DNA of 64,000 bases, from contig NC_058046.1 in the NCBI RefSeq assembly GCF_020085105.1, positions 15,830,175-15,894,174 of the forward strand. The letters run 5' to 3'. The notes below the pieces were generated by a model. That model had not been told where the DNA came from. It was given only the letters and a program-made list of their open reading frames with translations, and did no database searches. The stretch's first letter is position 1, and the number at the start of each line of letters is the position of its first letter. A program made the translations under genes and the position numbers. This DNA is from Siniperca chuatsi (Eukaryota > Chordata > Actinopteri > Centrarchiformes > Sinipercidae). Below, piece after piece: positions 48,301 through 59,085 of this stretch.

Positions 48301-50858
48301 GGCATGCATGCTTGGTTTAAGTTTTTACTACAATTATTCATGGTTTCAAGCACATACGTTTGGGTCAGACACACTCATTGTTAAAAGACAATCAAACAAT
48401 AAAAGACAAATAACAGCGGATCTTCATTTTCTCTGATTTGTTGCATTAAATCTGCACTCTCCTCTTTGCTATTGTAGTCAAATATCAATCAAATAATTTT
48501 TCCAGGAAGATTTTTGTTTTGTAGTTTTGCAATTCATTGGTAGTGCAGATATACTGTAATCTGTAGCTCATCGCTGTACTACCATCATCTGCTTTGTATG
48601 AGAGAGTAGTTGTCTTTCCTTGCTGTCTACCTCATTATTTAGGCTTCTTAGAGCTCGTATTAGAAGTCTATTGGATGTTATGTCAATTCAGGTCTCTGGC
48701 CAGTTGAACTCCCTGACACAACTTTAGCAGACAGTTGACCCTGTTATCACACAGCTGACATTAGGAATCGAGACATCACTCCAGACGGCAGATGTATTTG
48801 TCTGTATTGGGTTACGGCATCAGTTATACTGGCTTCCTGGTTAATTCAATAACCCATAATGTGAAGTATTAGTGATAACTATTTAGATATGAACATTTTA
48901 CTGTTATTCATTAAAAAGAGAAATGTAAAAGCGACTATTTACTCCACAAAACATCTGATATACCATGTTTAGTCTCCTGCTTGCTTTGACACTTATTTGC
49001 TACCTCTGTTATGCTGTTACCATATTGATTGTGGCTATGGCACGCGCTCTCTGACATCATTCAAATTCCTTCTCACCTCAATCATGTGATACAGCGCAGG
49101 CCGTCCGTCTTTTAGTCTCAATAGGAAGAAACAATGAGATTTCTATCTGTAACACTATTACCAGCCATAATAGGGTTAGAGCTGCCTGGGTTTACCTTGG
49201 TAAGGCAGCGGAAAACTTTATTAGGTTTAAGACCTTTTGCTTTTCTATTTTTTCTGCTGCTACTGATACATAAGAGCCTTTAAGCCCTAGAGAGAGGAAG
49301 ATATCAGCATAGTGAAAAAAAAGTTCAAGATGGCCCCTCATCTCACTTCTTCTCCAGCAACAAACAAAGTGTTATCTTTCGGGAGGTGGAACCTTTCTTA
49401 TTTTTTTGCGTGTTGACGGGAGTAGTTTCGGTGTGGCACTGTGCGGCTGATTACAGGGGGAGTCTTAATCAGGTGGTGCAGTCTGCTCAGGGCCCCTGGG
49501 GCTGAGAGTGTGCTACATCCTGTCAGACTGCACAGAGAAACAATCAATCATCAGAACGGCTCCAAGACAGAGGAGAGAGAGAAGGCAGGAAGAGAGGAGA
49601 CATGGAGGAAGAGGAGAAAGAAAGAACATGATGAGGGGAGAGAGAAAAAGAGATGGTGCCCTTGCAGAAACGAACATAGAGGTATATAGACGCGAGAATG
49701 CCTATGAAAATCCAATGAGTCTAGTTAGACTAGAAGCCACCCTGCAATGTAAGAGCGCAGTGTGGAAGCCAAGGCCACGTCAAAGCTCATAACAACTGAT
49801 GTCTAACATTTTCATTGCTCCCCCTGTCTCTCTAACCTTCACCTACATGTTTGTTTCACTGCCCTGGCAAAGCGTCATCCTCACTGTCACGCTGTAAAAG
49901 TGATCACATTTTGGCAGTAGTTTAAAACGACCTCACAGATAAACACCGAAGTTGGGAGGAAAAAGAATCAGAGAGAGAGGGGAACAGAGGGATTGAGGAG
50001 GGCCTAGGTTTTACACTCTTTGGTCGCTGTCAGAGGGCTGTGTAATGATGCGGCTCTTTAAAGAACGCCTTAAATGAAAGGCCAGAACAATCCTCGGTGA
50101 CAGGTGGGATTCTTTATCTAACAGAGGAGGAGAGACAGGACAGGGCCAACAGACACACACACACAGCCTCACATGCACATCCTTTTGGCTATGTACATTC
50201 AAAGGGGCATGCACATACATAAACTACAGTAGATTCCACAAAGAGGATTTCCTGCTCTGTCCATGTGAAGCGGAGGAGTTGAAATGGACAAACAGCAGAT
50301 TCCATAAAGGTGATTTGTAGAATTTAAAAAGATGTGCGTTCTTGGCACACAATGAAGGATATTAAGTGCACAAAAGGAGGGCTTGGACACAGATCCCCCC
50401 AAAACCTTTTTATCTCCATTCTGGAAGAAAAAAAAATCTTCTCAAAATGTGTCAAAAATGGAAGACGTTTGTGTGTGTGTATAAGAGAGAGCGAGAGAGA
50501 GAACACTTGTGATATGAAAAAAGCCTGGAGTCCAGAGTTGTTCTAAGTCTGCCTCTCCTGGCAGGGCCAAAAGTGGAAAAATGTTTGGCTCACCTCTTGC
50601 CCCATCCCCCAGGAAAAGACATTCCCACCATCTGAAAAAAGAAAGAAGGAGAGAGAGAGAGAACACAGTTAGCCAACAGTCTGCAAACAATTCAAGAGAG
50701 GCAACAAATAGAAGCCTGGGGTTAAAATAGAAAAGAAAAAGAAAAAAAACAAAAGCAGAGGGAGAGGGAGAGAAGGGAAATGCATAGCTGACAAAAGTGG
50801 CTCAAGCATCATACATCAAGCACTTGTTACCTCTCCCGGTGCTTGTGATTGCACATGA
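33023..50858 (-). CDS. Unrecognised RCC1-repeat protein with Glu-rich and Pro/Ser-rich tail (5' incomplete)
   Basis: Eight exons join in phase without a stop: 50858-50831, 50631-50594, 45235-45115, 42568-42456, 41997-41952, 37625-37513, 34599-34156 and 33388-33023. They give 422 residues to the TAA. Residues 1-115 are RCC1 beta-propeller repeats: the motifs FSWGMGQEGQLGLGDD, AGDSYSAAIT, GGELLLWG and VACGTWHMLALT show the expected blade spacing. Residues 116-153 are a linker, about 170-201 a Glu-rich acidic stretch, and 302-422 a basic Pro/Ser-rich tail. RCC1 propellers usually mediate protein binding or nucleotide exchange on small GTPases; the role here is unknown. At least four further blades must lie upstream, since known propellers have about seven. 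I do not recognise the family member: the tail does not match RPGR, NEK8/9, ALS2, HERC or SERGEF from memory. Phase agreement at all seven junctions makes a real gene very likely. Confidence 0.8.
34156..34599 (-). CDS. RCC1-repeat gene, Glu-rich exon
   Basis: This is a 444-nt exon, phase 0 at both ends, with 148 open codons. The acceptor is CTGATAG|GAGTCC (a TAG acceptor) and the donor CGTAAG|GTGAGT. It starts ESRQVRHKLLQGLERPEG, passes into a Glu/Asp/Lys-rich run (about residues 170-201 of the partial protein) and continues with an Arg-rich, probably disordered segment. No domain is recognised here. Confidence 0.75.
34600..37512 (-). other. Intron of RCC1-repeat gene holding the hAT-like element
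   Basis: A 2.9-kb phase-0 GT-AG intron. About 30% of it is the hAT-like insertion at 34901-35748; the rest is unique sequence with short TG/CA runs. Confidence 0.65.
34901..35748. mobile_element. Non-autonomous hAT-like DNA transposon (848 bp)
   Basis: The ends are CAGTGCTGGGCAGTAA and, reversed, CAGTGTTGGCCAAGTTACTT, the CAGTG-type termini of vertebrate hAT elements. The flanks are CACTTACT and GACTTACA, an 8-bp target duplication sharing ACTTAC in the centre. Inside are the alternating 'gtaatt/attact' subterminal motifs typical of these elements and no transposase frame. It lies in the intron between exons 37513 and 34599 of the RCC1-repeat gene. Confidence 0.7.
37513..37625 (-). CDS. RCC1-repeat gene, linker exon
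   Basis: The acceptor TGTTTCAG|GAAGC and donor GTGCAA|GTAAGA bound 113 nt. Only one frame is open (phase 1 in, phase 0 out). It reads RSREKNRECAHPETEACF followed by DLVSNPPPTERIETENTVQ, a charged linker after the propeller. The other two frames are closed by stops, and the open one is the frame required by both neighbours. Confidence 0.75.
37626..41951 (-). other. Intron of RCC1-repeat gene
   Basis: A 4.3-kb phase-1 intron. A GGA-rich tract (40300-40330) and a (CATC)n-like patch near 39100-39130 are the only features. The minus-strand open frame at 40164-40511 is Leu/Pro/Ser low-complexity and I leave it out. Confidence 0.6.
41952..41997 (-). CDS. RCC1-repeat gene, 46-nt exon closing the last blade
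   Basis: The acceptor TTTTATGCAG|GTGTG and donor CTCACCA|GTGAGT bound VCDVACGTWHMLALT. This has the blade-closing pattern V-x-x-V-A-C-G-x-x-H-x-x-A-L-T. Phase is 0 in and 1 out. The spacing from LAGRK in the previous exon is exactly that of an RCC1 repeat. Confidence 0.82.
42456..42568 (-). CDS. RCC1-repeat gene, exon with NAGNAG acceptor
   Basis: The reading frame gives (A)GGELLLWGQIPCVSW, then a loop, then IWTPQPVPLAGRK. This is the first half of an RCC1 blade with an extended loop. The acceptor is a tandem CCAG|CAG|, so a start at 42568 or 42565 is possible, differing by one Ala. The donor is AGAAAG|GTGTGT. The exon enters in phase 1 and leaves in phase 0. Confidence 0.82.
42569..45114 (-). 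other. Intron of RCC1-repeat gene
   Basis: A 2.5-kb phase-1 intron with the C-rich tract at 43034-43059 and short CA runs near 43610 and 43750. No other feature is seen. Confidence 0.65.
43034..43059 (-). repeat. (CCCACA)n tract, quadruplex-capable on the minus strand
   Basis: Five CCC runs are separated by A or ACA. The minus strand, which is the sense strand of the RCC1-repeat intron, has G3 runs with loops of 1-3 bases, fitting a G-quadruplex motif. Confidence 0.6.
45115..45235 (-). CDS. RCC1-repeat gene, 121-nt exon with a core RCC1 blade
   Basis: The acceptor CGCTTGCAG|GGACAG and donor TTACAG|GTGAGC are both near consensus. The 40 residues run from GQLGLGDDRIHISTPRLL to QIQAGDSYSAAIT and follow the RCC1 blade pattern (GQLGLG, Pro at the strand start, AGxxYSxAIT). 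The exon enters in phase 0 and leaves in phase 1. This is the clearest RCC1 exon of the gene. Confidence 0.85.
45236..50593 (-). other. Intron of RCC1-repeat gene
   Basis: A 5.4-kb phase-0 intron. It contains the possible dispersed repeat at 46730-47370 and GA-rich sequence around 49560-49660. A 181-codon open frame on the minus strand (46431-45886) is mostly a Thr/His-rich translation of CA repeats and does not look coding. Confidence 0.6.
46730..47370. repeat. Possible dispersed repeat with 'gacttg' motifs at both ends
   Basis: The segment starts with repeated GACTTG/CTTGAC words (46733-46800) and ends with similar ones (47280-47356), in an AT-rich body. Fish transposons with ACTTGAC-type subterminal words look like this, but I could not define ends or a target duplication. 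Confidence 0.25.
50594..50631 (-). CDS. RCC1-repeat gene, 38-nt exon
   Basis: The acceptor CTTTTTTCAG|ATGG and donor CAAGAG|GTGAGC bound 38 nt coding for DGGNVFSWGMGQE. This is the start of an RCC1 blade. It enters in phase 1, leaves in phase 0, and joins GQLGLGDD in the next exon to complete the family signature. Confidence 0.75.
50831..50858 (-). CDS. RCC1-repeat gene, 28-nt microexon
   Basis: The acceptor GTTTGCAG|TCATG and donor GAGAG|GTAACA bound 28 nt. They read SCAITSTGR plus one base, which completes an Asp codon with the next exon. Together they give the end of one RCC1 blade (S-x-A-I-T) running into the next (GGNVFSWG). The frame starts in phase 0. Confidence 0.6.
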
Positions 50859-52018
50859 CTGCAAACAAGTCAGTGATAAAAATCTGAAGAAAGATGAGAC
50901 CGATCGGGCTGGCTTTAAAGATCATCAATCACGGCCCTGTAAGCTCAGATATTATTAGTTCAAGTAAAGCTGCACTCTTCCATTTTATGGACATCATAAA
51001 AGACTTTGGGGGGGTGGAGGTGGAGTGGAAGAGGTCCCCCAGTGTTTTAACTAGGACTGGGATGGATGTGTTTGGAAAAGCAGACCGGATGGATGGACAG
51101 CTCTAATGTAGTAGAGCTAAATGAATCACTCACACTGCACCGGGCTCCCCAGGGGAAGGAATGTGGGATGGGAGTGTAAGGCCCCACTTACAATATGTTA
51201 GAGTAAGTAAAAGTGTATAGTGAAGAGGGCTGTGCATGTTTGTATGGTGTCATATGAGTGTGTAAGAGTGTATGTGTGCATGTATAACCTCTGGTTTGGC
51301 AACAGCATGTACAGACCTTTGGACTCATCACATTAATACATCACAATAATAGTGACATTGTGTGTTTGCATTTAGATTGTATGTACGTGCACACACATTT
51401 CCATGCATCCAGTTGGACAAGTAGGAAAGGCACATCCCTTGGTAGGTGTTGATGTCAGAGATCACAAACAATCACAAATGATCTCCAAAATATATCAGAT
51501 AGTAATCTGTCCCAGGAGGGATAATTCAGTTAAATTAAATCACATTCAAGATGGTAACAACAGGTGCACACAATGTGCTCAGTTTTACTGTCAAATGTGA
51601 CACTTTTATTAATCTCCTGACGACTACTCCTTTTATGATGAAGAGTATCATAACTTGGGTGATGACTAATGAGTTTGTTAAAATATTGGTGTAAGTTGGT
51701 AAAAATATTTATGCCCTTAAGACACATAAAAACACTATAGCAGCATTAGATCCATGCATTTCATTAAGGTGTGACACACTGTGACCTCTAACAGGTACAT
51801 CAGCATCAAGACTGTAAAAACTTTTGAGACACGGTGTCAATATTAACAGGGTTTTTTTTCCAAAAAAAAGAAAAAGAAAAAAAAAAGACTTTCTTGGACT
51901 TACAAACTTAACATAAGTTCCCCGACGCAAAGTAGGGTAATGAACACATTGATAAAGTCTGCATTATAGAAAAGGATCTGAATATTACTTGTTTGTATAT
52001 GTTTTAAAGTGTGCGTAC

Positions 52019-52044
52019 CCTGACACCTGCTGACACACAGACAA
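52019..52044 (-). CDS. Tentative further 5' exon of RCC1-repeat gene (26 nt)
   Basis: The acceptor ATCTTGTTTCAG|TTGTC is good; the donor TCAGG|GTACGC is weak. In the phase required by the next exon it reads VCVSAGVR, joining SCAIT to give the end of an RCC1 blade (V-x-V-S-A-G). The blade is one residue shorter than usual between G and S, so the exon could be wrong. Confidence 0.4.
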
Positions 52045-52316
52045 CTGAAACAAGATTTTTTCTAAATGATGTGTATCATATTATCTGACGAAGATTATCT
52101 GCTCCTGAATGTTACTTTTTTCAGTCAGCCAATACATGCAATACTATAATGAGTTTAAAAATATTATGATCCACGAAACAATGGAAACATGTCTAGGAAT
52201 ACTTGTGGTCACATTGATCAATTTAATTCATACTTTCTACTCTAAAATGTTTGTCAATCCATACCACTACTCCCTGAGCAATCTCTCTGTTTTCTATTTC
52301 ACTTAACCCTCACAAT

Positions 52317-52449
<133 letters not shown>

Positions 52450-52740
52450 GCCACTGAGGACATAAAGGCTAGTGTGAAGTCCATCACTGCCTGGTGAATA
52501 GCTGCCCTTTGTGCCTCAGAACTTAATTCACAGGCTGAAAGGACCCCAGCCCTGCCATAGCACCTCTGTGTGCTGCCTGATTTAAAAGAGCATACATGTC
52601 CACTGAAATCTGCTTGAAAGCCTGAGTCCTGAAATCAGAGTCCTGACCAGTATGGAAACAGCATTCCAGAATGTAAATTTAGTTCACTTTTTATACTAAG
52701 TTGTGAATATAAACAATTCTGGTGCCAACCTTGGCCTCAC

Positions 52741-52777
52741 AGTCACTAACGTTTGCACTGTTGTCAAGGAAACCTGA
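52741..52777 (-). CDS. Tentative 5' exon of RCC1-repeat gene (37 nt)
   Basis: Phase 0 in and 1 out, coding SGFLDNSANVSD plus one base; the donor is GTGACT|GTGAGG. The phase agrees with the 52044-52019 exon, but the acceptor has an A-rich rather than pyrimidine-rich tract and the residues carry no clear signature. Confidence 0.2.
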
Positions 52778-53954
52778 CTGTTTTTTTAATGGTTGCCTTG
52801 ACCTTATTCAAATATATAGATCCCCTCACCCCGCCATACATTACCACTTTAACATATCCAAAGCAACATCATTTGGTGTTGCAGTCCGTACATGGTAACA
52901 ATGTCATTTGGGGGTTGTCCAGTAAGGAAGTACTTGTATTACCATTTTGAGCAACACAACTTTTCTTTTCTCCTACTTTGGCATGTGTAAAAACGAATGG
53001 TTACCGAGGGCATAAATAACACACCCATCTCTCTCCCTGTCTTTCTCTCTCCTCTCTCAGAGACCCGGGCTTGTTAGGCCTGACACTGGCACCCTAGTGA
53101 ACAAAAGGACTGCACGGCTTAGGGCTGCCCAGGAATGTCAGCGGGTTCACATTTCACATGCAGATGCGTGACCCCCGAGCCCTTTAGTGGGAAGGTGCGC
53201 TTTAACCTCACAGAGAAGCAAGAGGAGGGGAGAAGGGGGGTTAGGGGCACCTTAAGGGGAATCTGGTATGGGGGGAGGGGTTAAAAATAAGAGTGAGTTT
53301 GCACTGCTCGCATCTGCTCTCACAATGCTATATGTTTCTCTCAGTGTCTCTTTCTCTTTCTATCTTCTTTCTCTCTTTCCCAAAACACTGCTGCACACTG
53401 TTAAACGCCGCTGATATACCTTATAGAATATTATAATTGTCGATATTCTGAAAACTTGTCAGAGCCATCTCTATTATGTGTGATCTGTGATGCACCCCTC
53501 TTTTCTCCTTACTTCGGAACACATGAAAGCATTAACTTTTAAAGTGCATACTTAAGATTTCTCCCCAAATAATTGAAAAATCACAATGGGAGGGGTTATG
53601 TAAGGCAAAAGTACTGTGAGCTCTGCAAAAGAAACCAAAGCTACTGTCATCTGCTCTCTGTAGGCCCAGGCAGGCACAGTTTCAACTCAAGGGCTTCACA
53701 CTTCTATAACTTGTTCTCCTTCCCTCGCCGCTCTCCCTATCCCAACTCTCTCTATACCCGTTTGCCTCTCCCTCTCTCCTTTGCTCTCGATAGTGAAAAC
53801 TTCAAAGACAACAAGATCTTCTGCAAAAGCATGAAACCTCAAGCTCGTTGTTTGTTTTGACCCCAAAACACCTTGCTACAACCTTCCACCTCCAACTTGC
53901 AAGCCCTGCAAAATACATGAGGAAGAGAGACCAAATCCAGAGCTGCTTTTTTAC

Positions 53955-54059
53955 CTGCCTGCCTGCAACCCTCATTCTTCCATGTGCTACTGTTGTGTAA
54001 CTTTTGTAGAAAGCAGCTCTGGCATATGGCACTGCATCTACTACAATGACCTCACAAAA
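53955..54059 (-). CDS. Tentative 5' exon of RCC1-repeat gene (105 nt)
   Basis: The acceptor TTTGTCATCAG|TTTTG and donor GGCAG|GTAAAA flank 35 open codons (FCEVIVVDAVPYARAAF, then YKSYTTVAHGRMRVAGRQ). Phase 0 at both ends fits the next tentative exon. A 35-codon open frame is common by chance and no domain is recognised. Confidence 0.18.
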
Positions 54060-54849
54060 CTGATGACAAAGTACAATAAGTTTCTTGTGAGGTAGAGGAG
54101 TATAAACTTCTTAAATACATTTTATATATTCCACTAAGAAAATGAAAATAAAAATCAATAACTCACAAACGTGCGTGCACACACACAGTAAACTCTCGCA
54201 CCCATTTATGCTTCCACACTGACGCATCTAGCTTGGCCTCTGTAGGTGTCTGGGTTGAGGATTGGACTTCTGATTTCTTTTTGGGAAGTACAAAAGGGCT
54301 TCATCTATCAGCAGGTTTCTGCCTCCAGCCAGGCTCAGATCTGTCCTAACAAGGAAATAAAGACAATAAAACCTTTAAAAAGAAATACAGTGCAGTAAAA
54401 AACTATAATACTAACAGTTACCTAAGATGACAATAAAGGAAAACCAAAAGAGGCCACTCAAGTGTATAGTATTCTCTTGTCATATTGTAGAACAATTATG
54501 CTTGCATCAGTACAATGTGGTTGACCTTGGTAGACGTATCAAGGTGTAAAAGATGACCTGCTATTTACAGACACAATTTCTTCCATTGTGTCTGATTATT
54601 ACATAAAGAATAAAATCACTTATTATACCTTGAACTTCTAACTGAGAGGATTATTCTGGTCCAATGCACTGATGGTGTTTTAAAAAAAACAAACCCAAAA
54701 CATAAAACTGATCTTAAAAGTTGCATCTATTGTGTTGTTAACCTGTCATCAAAACACCATCGCTATTACCCTAATTATTGCTGTCAATTTCAGTGCTTAT
54801 CAAAGTCAGGGATTCTATTCTGCAAAGAGATTAATCTGTGTAGTCTACA

Positions 54850-54852
<3 letters not shown>

Positions 54853-54886
<34 letters not shown>
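54853..54886. repeat. (TG)17 microsatellite
   Basis: An uninterrupted TG run. Confidence 0.95.
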
Positions 54887-54890
<4 letters not shown>

Positions 54891-55512
54891 GTTGTGTGCT
54901 CTGTGTACTGCCCTCTAATAGTTGAGACATCTATAGCATCCACAGCAAGGCCAGGGGAGCAAGGGAGCAATCCATAGGCCTGCGTAGCCATGGCAACTAA
55001 ACAAGGAATAGGCTAGATGTCAGGCGAGCATGGCTAAATTACCCATTAGAGAAAGCAGGAAGGGGAGAGAGGGAATACTGGTCAGGGCACGAGAGGCTAA
55101 TGGGGAGATAAGATGGCCAACATATAGACTGTGCACACACACACGCACACACACAAAACGATGGGAAAACAGATAGGGGTTGTCACATAAAGGTGTCGGT
55201 GCAAACATACTGAAATAGAAAAATACAATTAAATGTCTACAAACTCTCACAAATAAACACATACAAACACAATGCGCACATCCATAAACATATGTTGATA
55301 TGCACATATAGGCAACTACATGTGTGCACACACAAATGCAAAAACACATGGGCATACACACACACACACACACACACACAAGCTTACAAAGAGAAGACAA
55401 AATGGTTTTAATAAAGATGCCCTCTTGGAGAGGTTGCTTGTGAATGTGAGGGAGATGTATTTATAGGAATCCTCATGTGAGATCCTCTCTGCTCAACCTC
55501 ACATTTGTGCAT

Positions 55513-55514
<2 letters not shown>

Positions 55515-55573
<59 letters not shown>
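55515..55573. repeat. (GA)n microsatellite
   Basis: A nearly pure GA run with two AAAG interruptions. Confidence 0.92.
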
Positions 55574-55574
<1 letters not shown>

Positions 55575-55818
55575 TTGTGTTATTGCCTGTTTCTTCATCC
55601 TAATCCTTGATGCATGGCCTACTCCTTGAGTCTATACTAATGAATAAGAGAATAAAGAATGAATCGGTGTAAGTATCTAAACCATTGCAGGAGTGAAAAG
55701 GTAAAAAGGGGATTCGCCTGGTGGTTCATTCCTTCTGTGCACAGACATACACGCTGGCACACACACCTTTAAGTATCCAAACAAGCTCACATACTCACAC
55801 TGTGAACAACATAGCCTG

Positions 55819-55880
55819 CACGCACGCACGCACACACACACACACACACACGCACACACGCACACACGCACGCACGCACG
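55819..55880. repeat. (CACG)n/(CA)n compound microsatellite
   Basis: CACG/GCAC units flank a pure CA run. The alternating purine-pyrimidine sequence could form Z-DNA. Confidence 0.9.
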
Positions 55881-58641
55881 CATACACACAACCCCTCCAC
55901 ACACAGAGTCAGGCAGGCAGGCTCCTCCTGACTTTAATGCTGCACATTCATTTGCATGCGCCATAATTAGCGTCAGGCACACAGAGGCTGGTCCTGGGGG
56001 AGCTCTGTGATAACCACTTCCCCTTCTATTAGGGCTCTCATTCCAAGAGTGTCAGACATTGCACATCTTCATTGTGGGGCCTGCAGCACATCGGCTCAGT
56101 GGAACCTCTGCTGCAGTAGCTACTGCTAGAGCATGCAGGAGGAAAGGCAAGACGGCAGGGACAAGGGGCCGGAGAAAAGGTGGAGGATGCTAGACTCGGT
56201 AGAGGGTAGAGGGAGGAGGAGACATAATGAGGACTGAGAGATATAAAGAAAGAAAAGGAATGAGGTGATAAGTTTGGAAGACAAAGAGAAAAGGGAAAGA
56301 GAGACAAAGAGAGGTAGCGCATGCAAAGGCGTTTGCACATTGTGCAGCAGACAGACAGAGAGACAGGCTGGACAGAGGTAATGAATGCAGTTATTAAATT
56401 GTTTCAGCTGCAAAGAGGTCTATTCTTATGCCATTATAAAGGGAACAATTTATCCCCACTGATCGGCCCTGTCTCCTTTCTCCTCGCTCACTTTGATCTG
56501 CCAGCATATTGCCTTGATGTGTCCTATTCAATAGCGAATCTGGGGCAATTTTAATGCTTTTGTACCTCGCCACCGCTCCACTTCTCCCTCCCTGTTTAAA
56601 AATAGCTGTTAATTATAAGTGCAGTTTAAATGTCTCTAGTGACCCAGAAATGCAGGTTGGAGTGAGAAGAAGGGATTGAGCATCTCCAAGTTTAAAAAGA
56701 GCGAGACACTATTTCTTTCCCTCTTTATCATTCTTTCTTCAATCTCTCCTTTCTCCTCTCACCCCCCTCCCACTTCTTTGTCTTCTCCATTCACCTCCCC
56801 TCCGATTCTGCTTCTCCATTCCTTTAGTGTTCCTCCACATTTCTTTAACTCCATCTCTCGCTCTCTCTTACTCCTCTGTGCCGTTTCTGCGGCTCGGTGG
56901 GAGTGAGCAGGGCTGGAGGATAGGAAATTCAGTTCTTTCTCTTCAACACACGAGAGAACTGCAGCGAGACATCGGAGACCATGGCTGTGAAACCGCTTCA
57001 GTCTGCAGATTGTATGTGCGTCACACCGAGTCTTTGTATCTCTCTCCTCAACTTCCTCCTCTTATGTAGCCGCAGGAGTGGGATGTTGAAAGGAAAGGCA
57101 TGTGAAGGTGCGCTAGGTAGCGCAGTACGAGGCAGAGGCGCAGAGTATACCTATGGGGAAGAGAAGGGGCCGTGCAGGGACCTGAGGTGTGCACCTGGGG
57201 GGTGCAGTGTTATAAATAAAGCATTAGCCTCTTGAAGGGAACAGAGATGTGAGGGGCTGTCTCTGCAGCTCTCTTTTCCCCACTAACTCTTACTAACAGT
57301 TAACCTGCAGGCATGTACATGGACTCCTTTCATCGCTGAGGAGGTACACGTAACAATACAAAAACATCACTAAGAGCTAAACTGTGGGACTCTTGTGTCA
57401 AAATCTGGGCACCCCTTTTTATTTAGGAGAGGTCAGGGATAAACTTCCATCACATCAGAAGTGGCTGACACAACTGACGGATAGACTGATTCATTTCCCT
57501 GTGGTTGTTTTGTAGAACTGTGTAAAATAAAGGTAATAAATTTGAAAAAGTGGCCAACATAGTGTGACGTTACATAAAAAGTTAACACCAAAGTGGGGCA
57601 GTTGTTTGGTATTTGGTGGTAAATCACTACACAAACCATAACGTCATAATTTTAATGTGGGCACTCAAAGTATCCTATGATACCGTACATGTTACTCCTA
57701 CACTGAGATCTCATCTCCTCTCCATTGCATAGTGGTACTCTATGAATGAAAAAGTAATTAAGAGGTAAAATCCAGAATAAAAAATATAGTGACCACAAAA
57801 CTTCCTCACTTCTGCCCACAACTTCCTCTATAACCACCTTTCACCCACCTTTCACCCACCTCTCTACCATTGCTGTAAAACAATAATAATAATCATAGGA
57901 AAATATGACACATCACAGTATAACAGCAGAACATTGAACTCCTTTGACACCAGCTGTGTGACACCTTTTTAAGTTTCATGGTCTAGCACTATGTTCCTTT
58001 CAGTAATGTCCCACACTGTACTGACCTCACACAGTGTTTTGTTTATTGGTCTGTTTGGCTCAAACTCAGTAAAGAGCAGGAGACCTCAGAGCATTTCACA
58101 GGGTCATAGGATCACAGGATTGTGATTATTGCATTGTTTAAAAATAAATTAACTTGATAACATATTGTTAGCAGACATGCTGGTTGCAAATAAAGAGTAA
58201 CATGATTCTAATAACCAGACAATGCATATGGAATTCAGATCCTATTCGATCTTATGCTGAGATTTTTGCTCACACAAATCCTGGTGCAAACAATGCCATG
58301 AAATTGATTAGCAACACTTGGGGAGAGAATATGAGAATACTAAGGATATTATGAAAATTGCTCTAAGCCAATTAACTATTCTGCTCCCCACTAATACTCT
58401 TATCTTATGTTCTTTTCTTCCCAATCTCTAGGTGTACATACCTAAATGTTACACAGCTGTGTATTAAGGTAATATTCTCTCTCTTTTGTATCAGTTGCCA
58501 ATACTAAGACCACTAGAACACCTAAGGTCTCCTTCCACTCATGACAGTTTTATTGTACTTTCAGACTACTTCAGTCTTGCCTTGTTTATGAATGCAACTA
58601 TACTAAAATAATTTATGGAGAAAATATTTTCAGTTTTTCCC

Positions 58642-59085
58642 TCTGATGTCCTTCGGCTGCTCTGCCTCAACTCTCTGTGATTTACGGAGTTTCCTGGTGG
58701 ACAGATAGCTTTACTTGTTGCTAAAGTAATCACTAACTGCTGGTAACTGTGCCATACAGCTATAGCGGCCCTATTAGCTTTAAAGGTTAAATAAAGCCTT
58801 ATTAAACCTCCTCCTCCCAGCTGTCCAAAGCTCCTGTGCTAGCAGTATAAACACCAACACTCCCCCGGTGCTCCAAGCTCCCTGTCCAGGCAGAATCAGC
58901 TAGAGTTATTAGGACTGTTAGCTACTTAGCTAACTGAGCTAACTAGCTAACGGCAGCTACAGTTAGCAGCAGTTAGTGGTTACCAGTCTATGGTGGTTAC
59001 TTTAGCAACAAGTAAAGCTATCTGTCCATCAGGAAACTCCATAAAATCACTGAGAGTTGAGGCAGAGCAGCCGGATGACATCAGA
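58642..59085. mobile_element. Fold-back MITE with about 90-bp inverted arms
   Basis: The left arm 58642-58730 and right arm 58996-59085 are inverted copies at roughly 85-90% identity by eye, sharing for example GGCTGCTCTGCCTCAACTCT and GGACAGATAGCTTTACTTGT. The centre is rich in short GTTAGCTA-type repeats. There is no coding content. The superfamily and target duplication could not be settled. Confidence 0.65.

Noticed and set aside
52573..52646. Short exon candidate ending CAT|GTATGC on the minus strand, first considered for the RCC1 gene
   Set aside because: In the required phase its residues do not fit an RCC1 blade end. The 52044-52019 candidate fits better.
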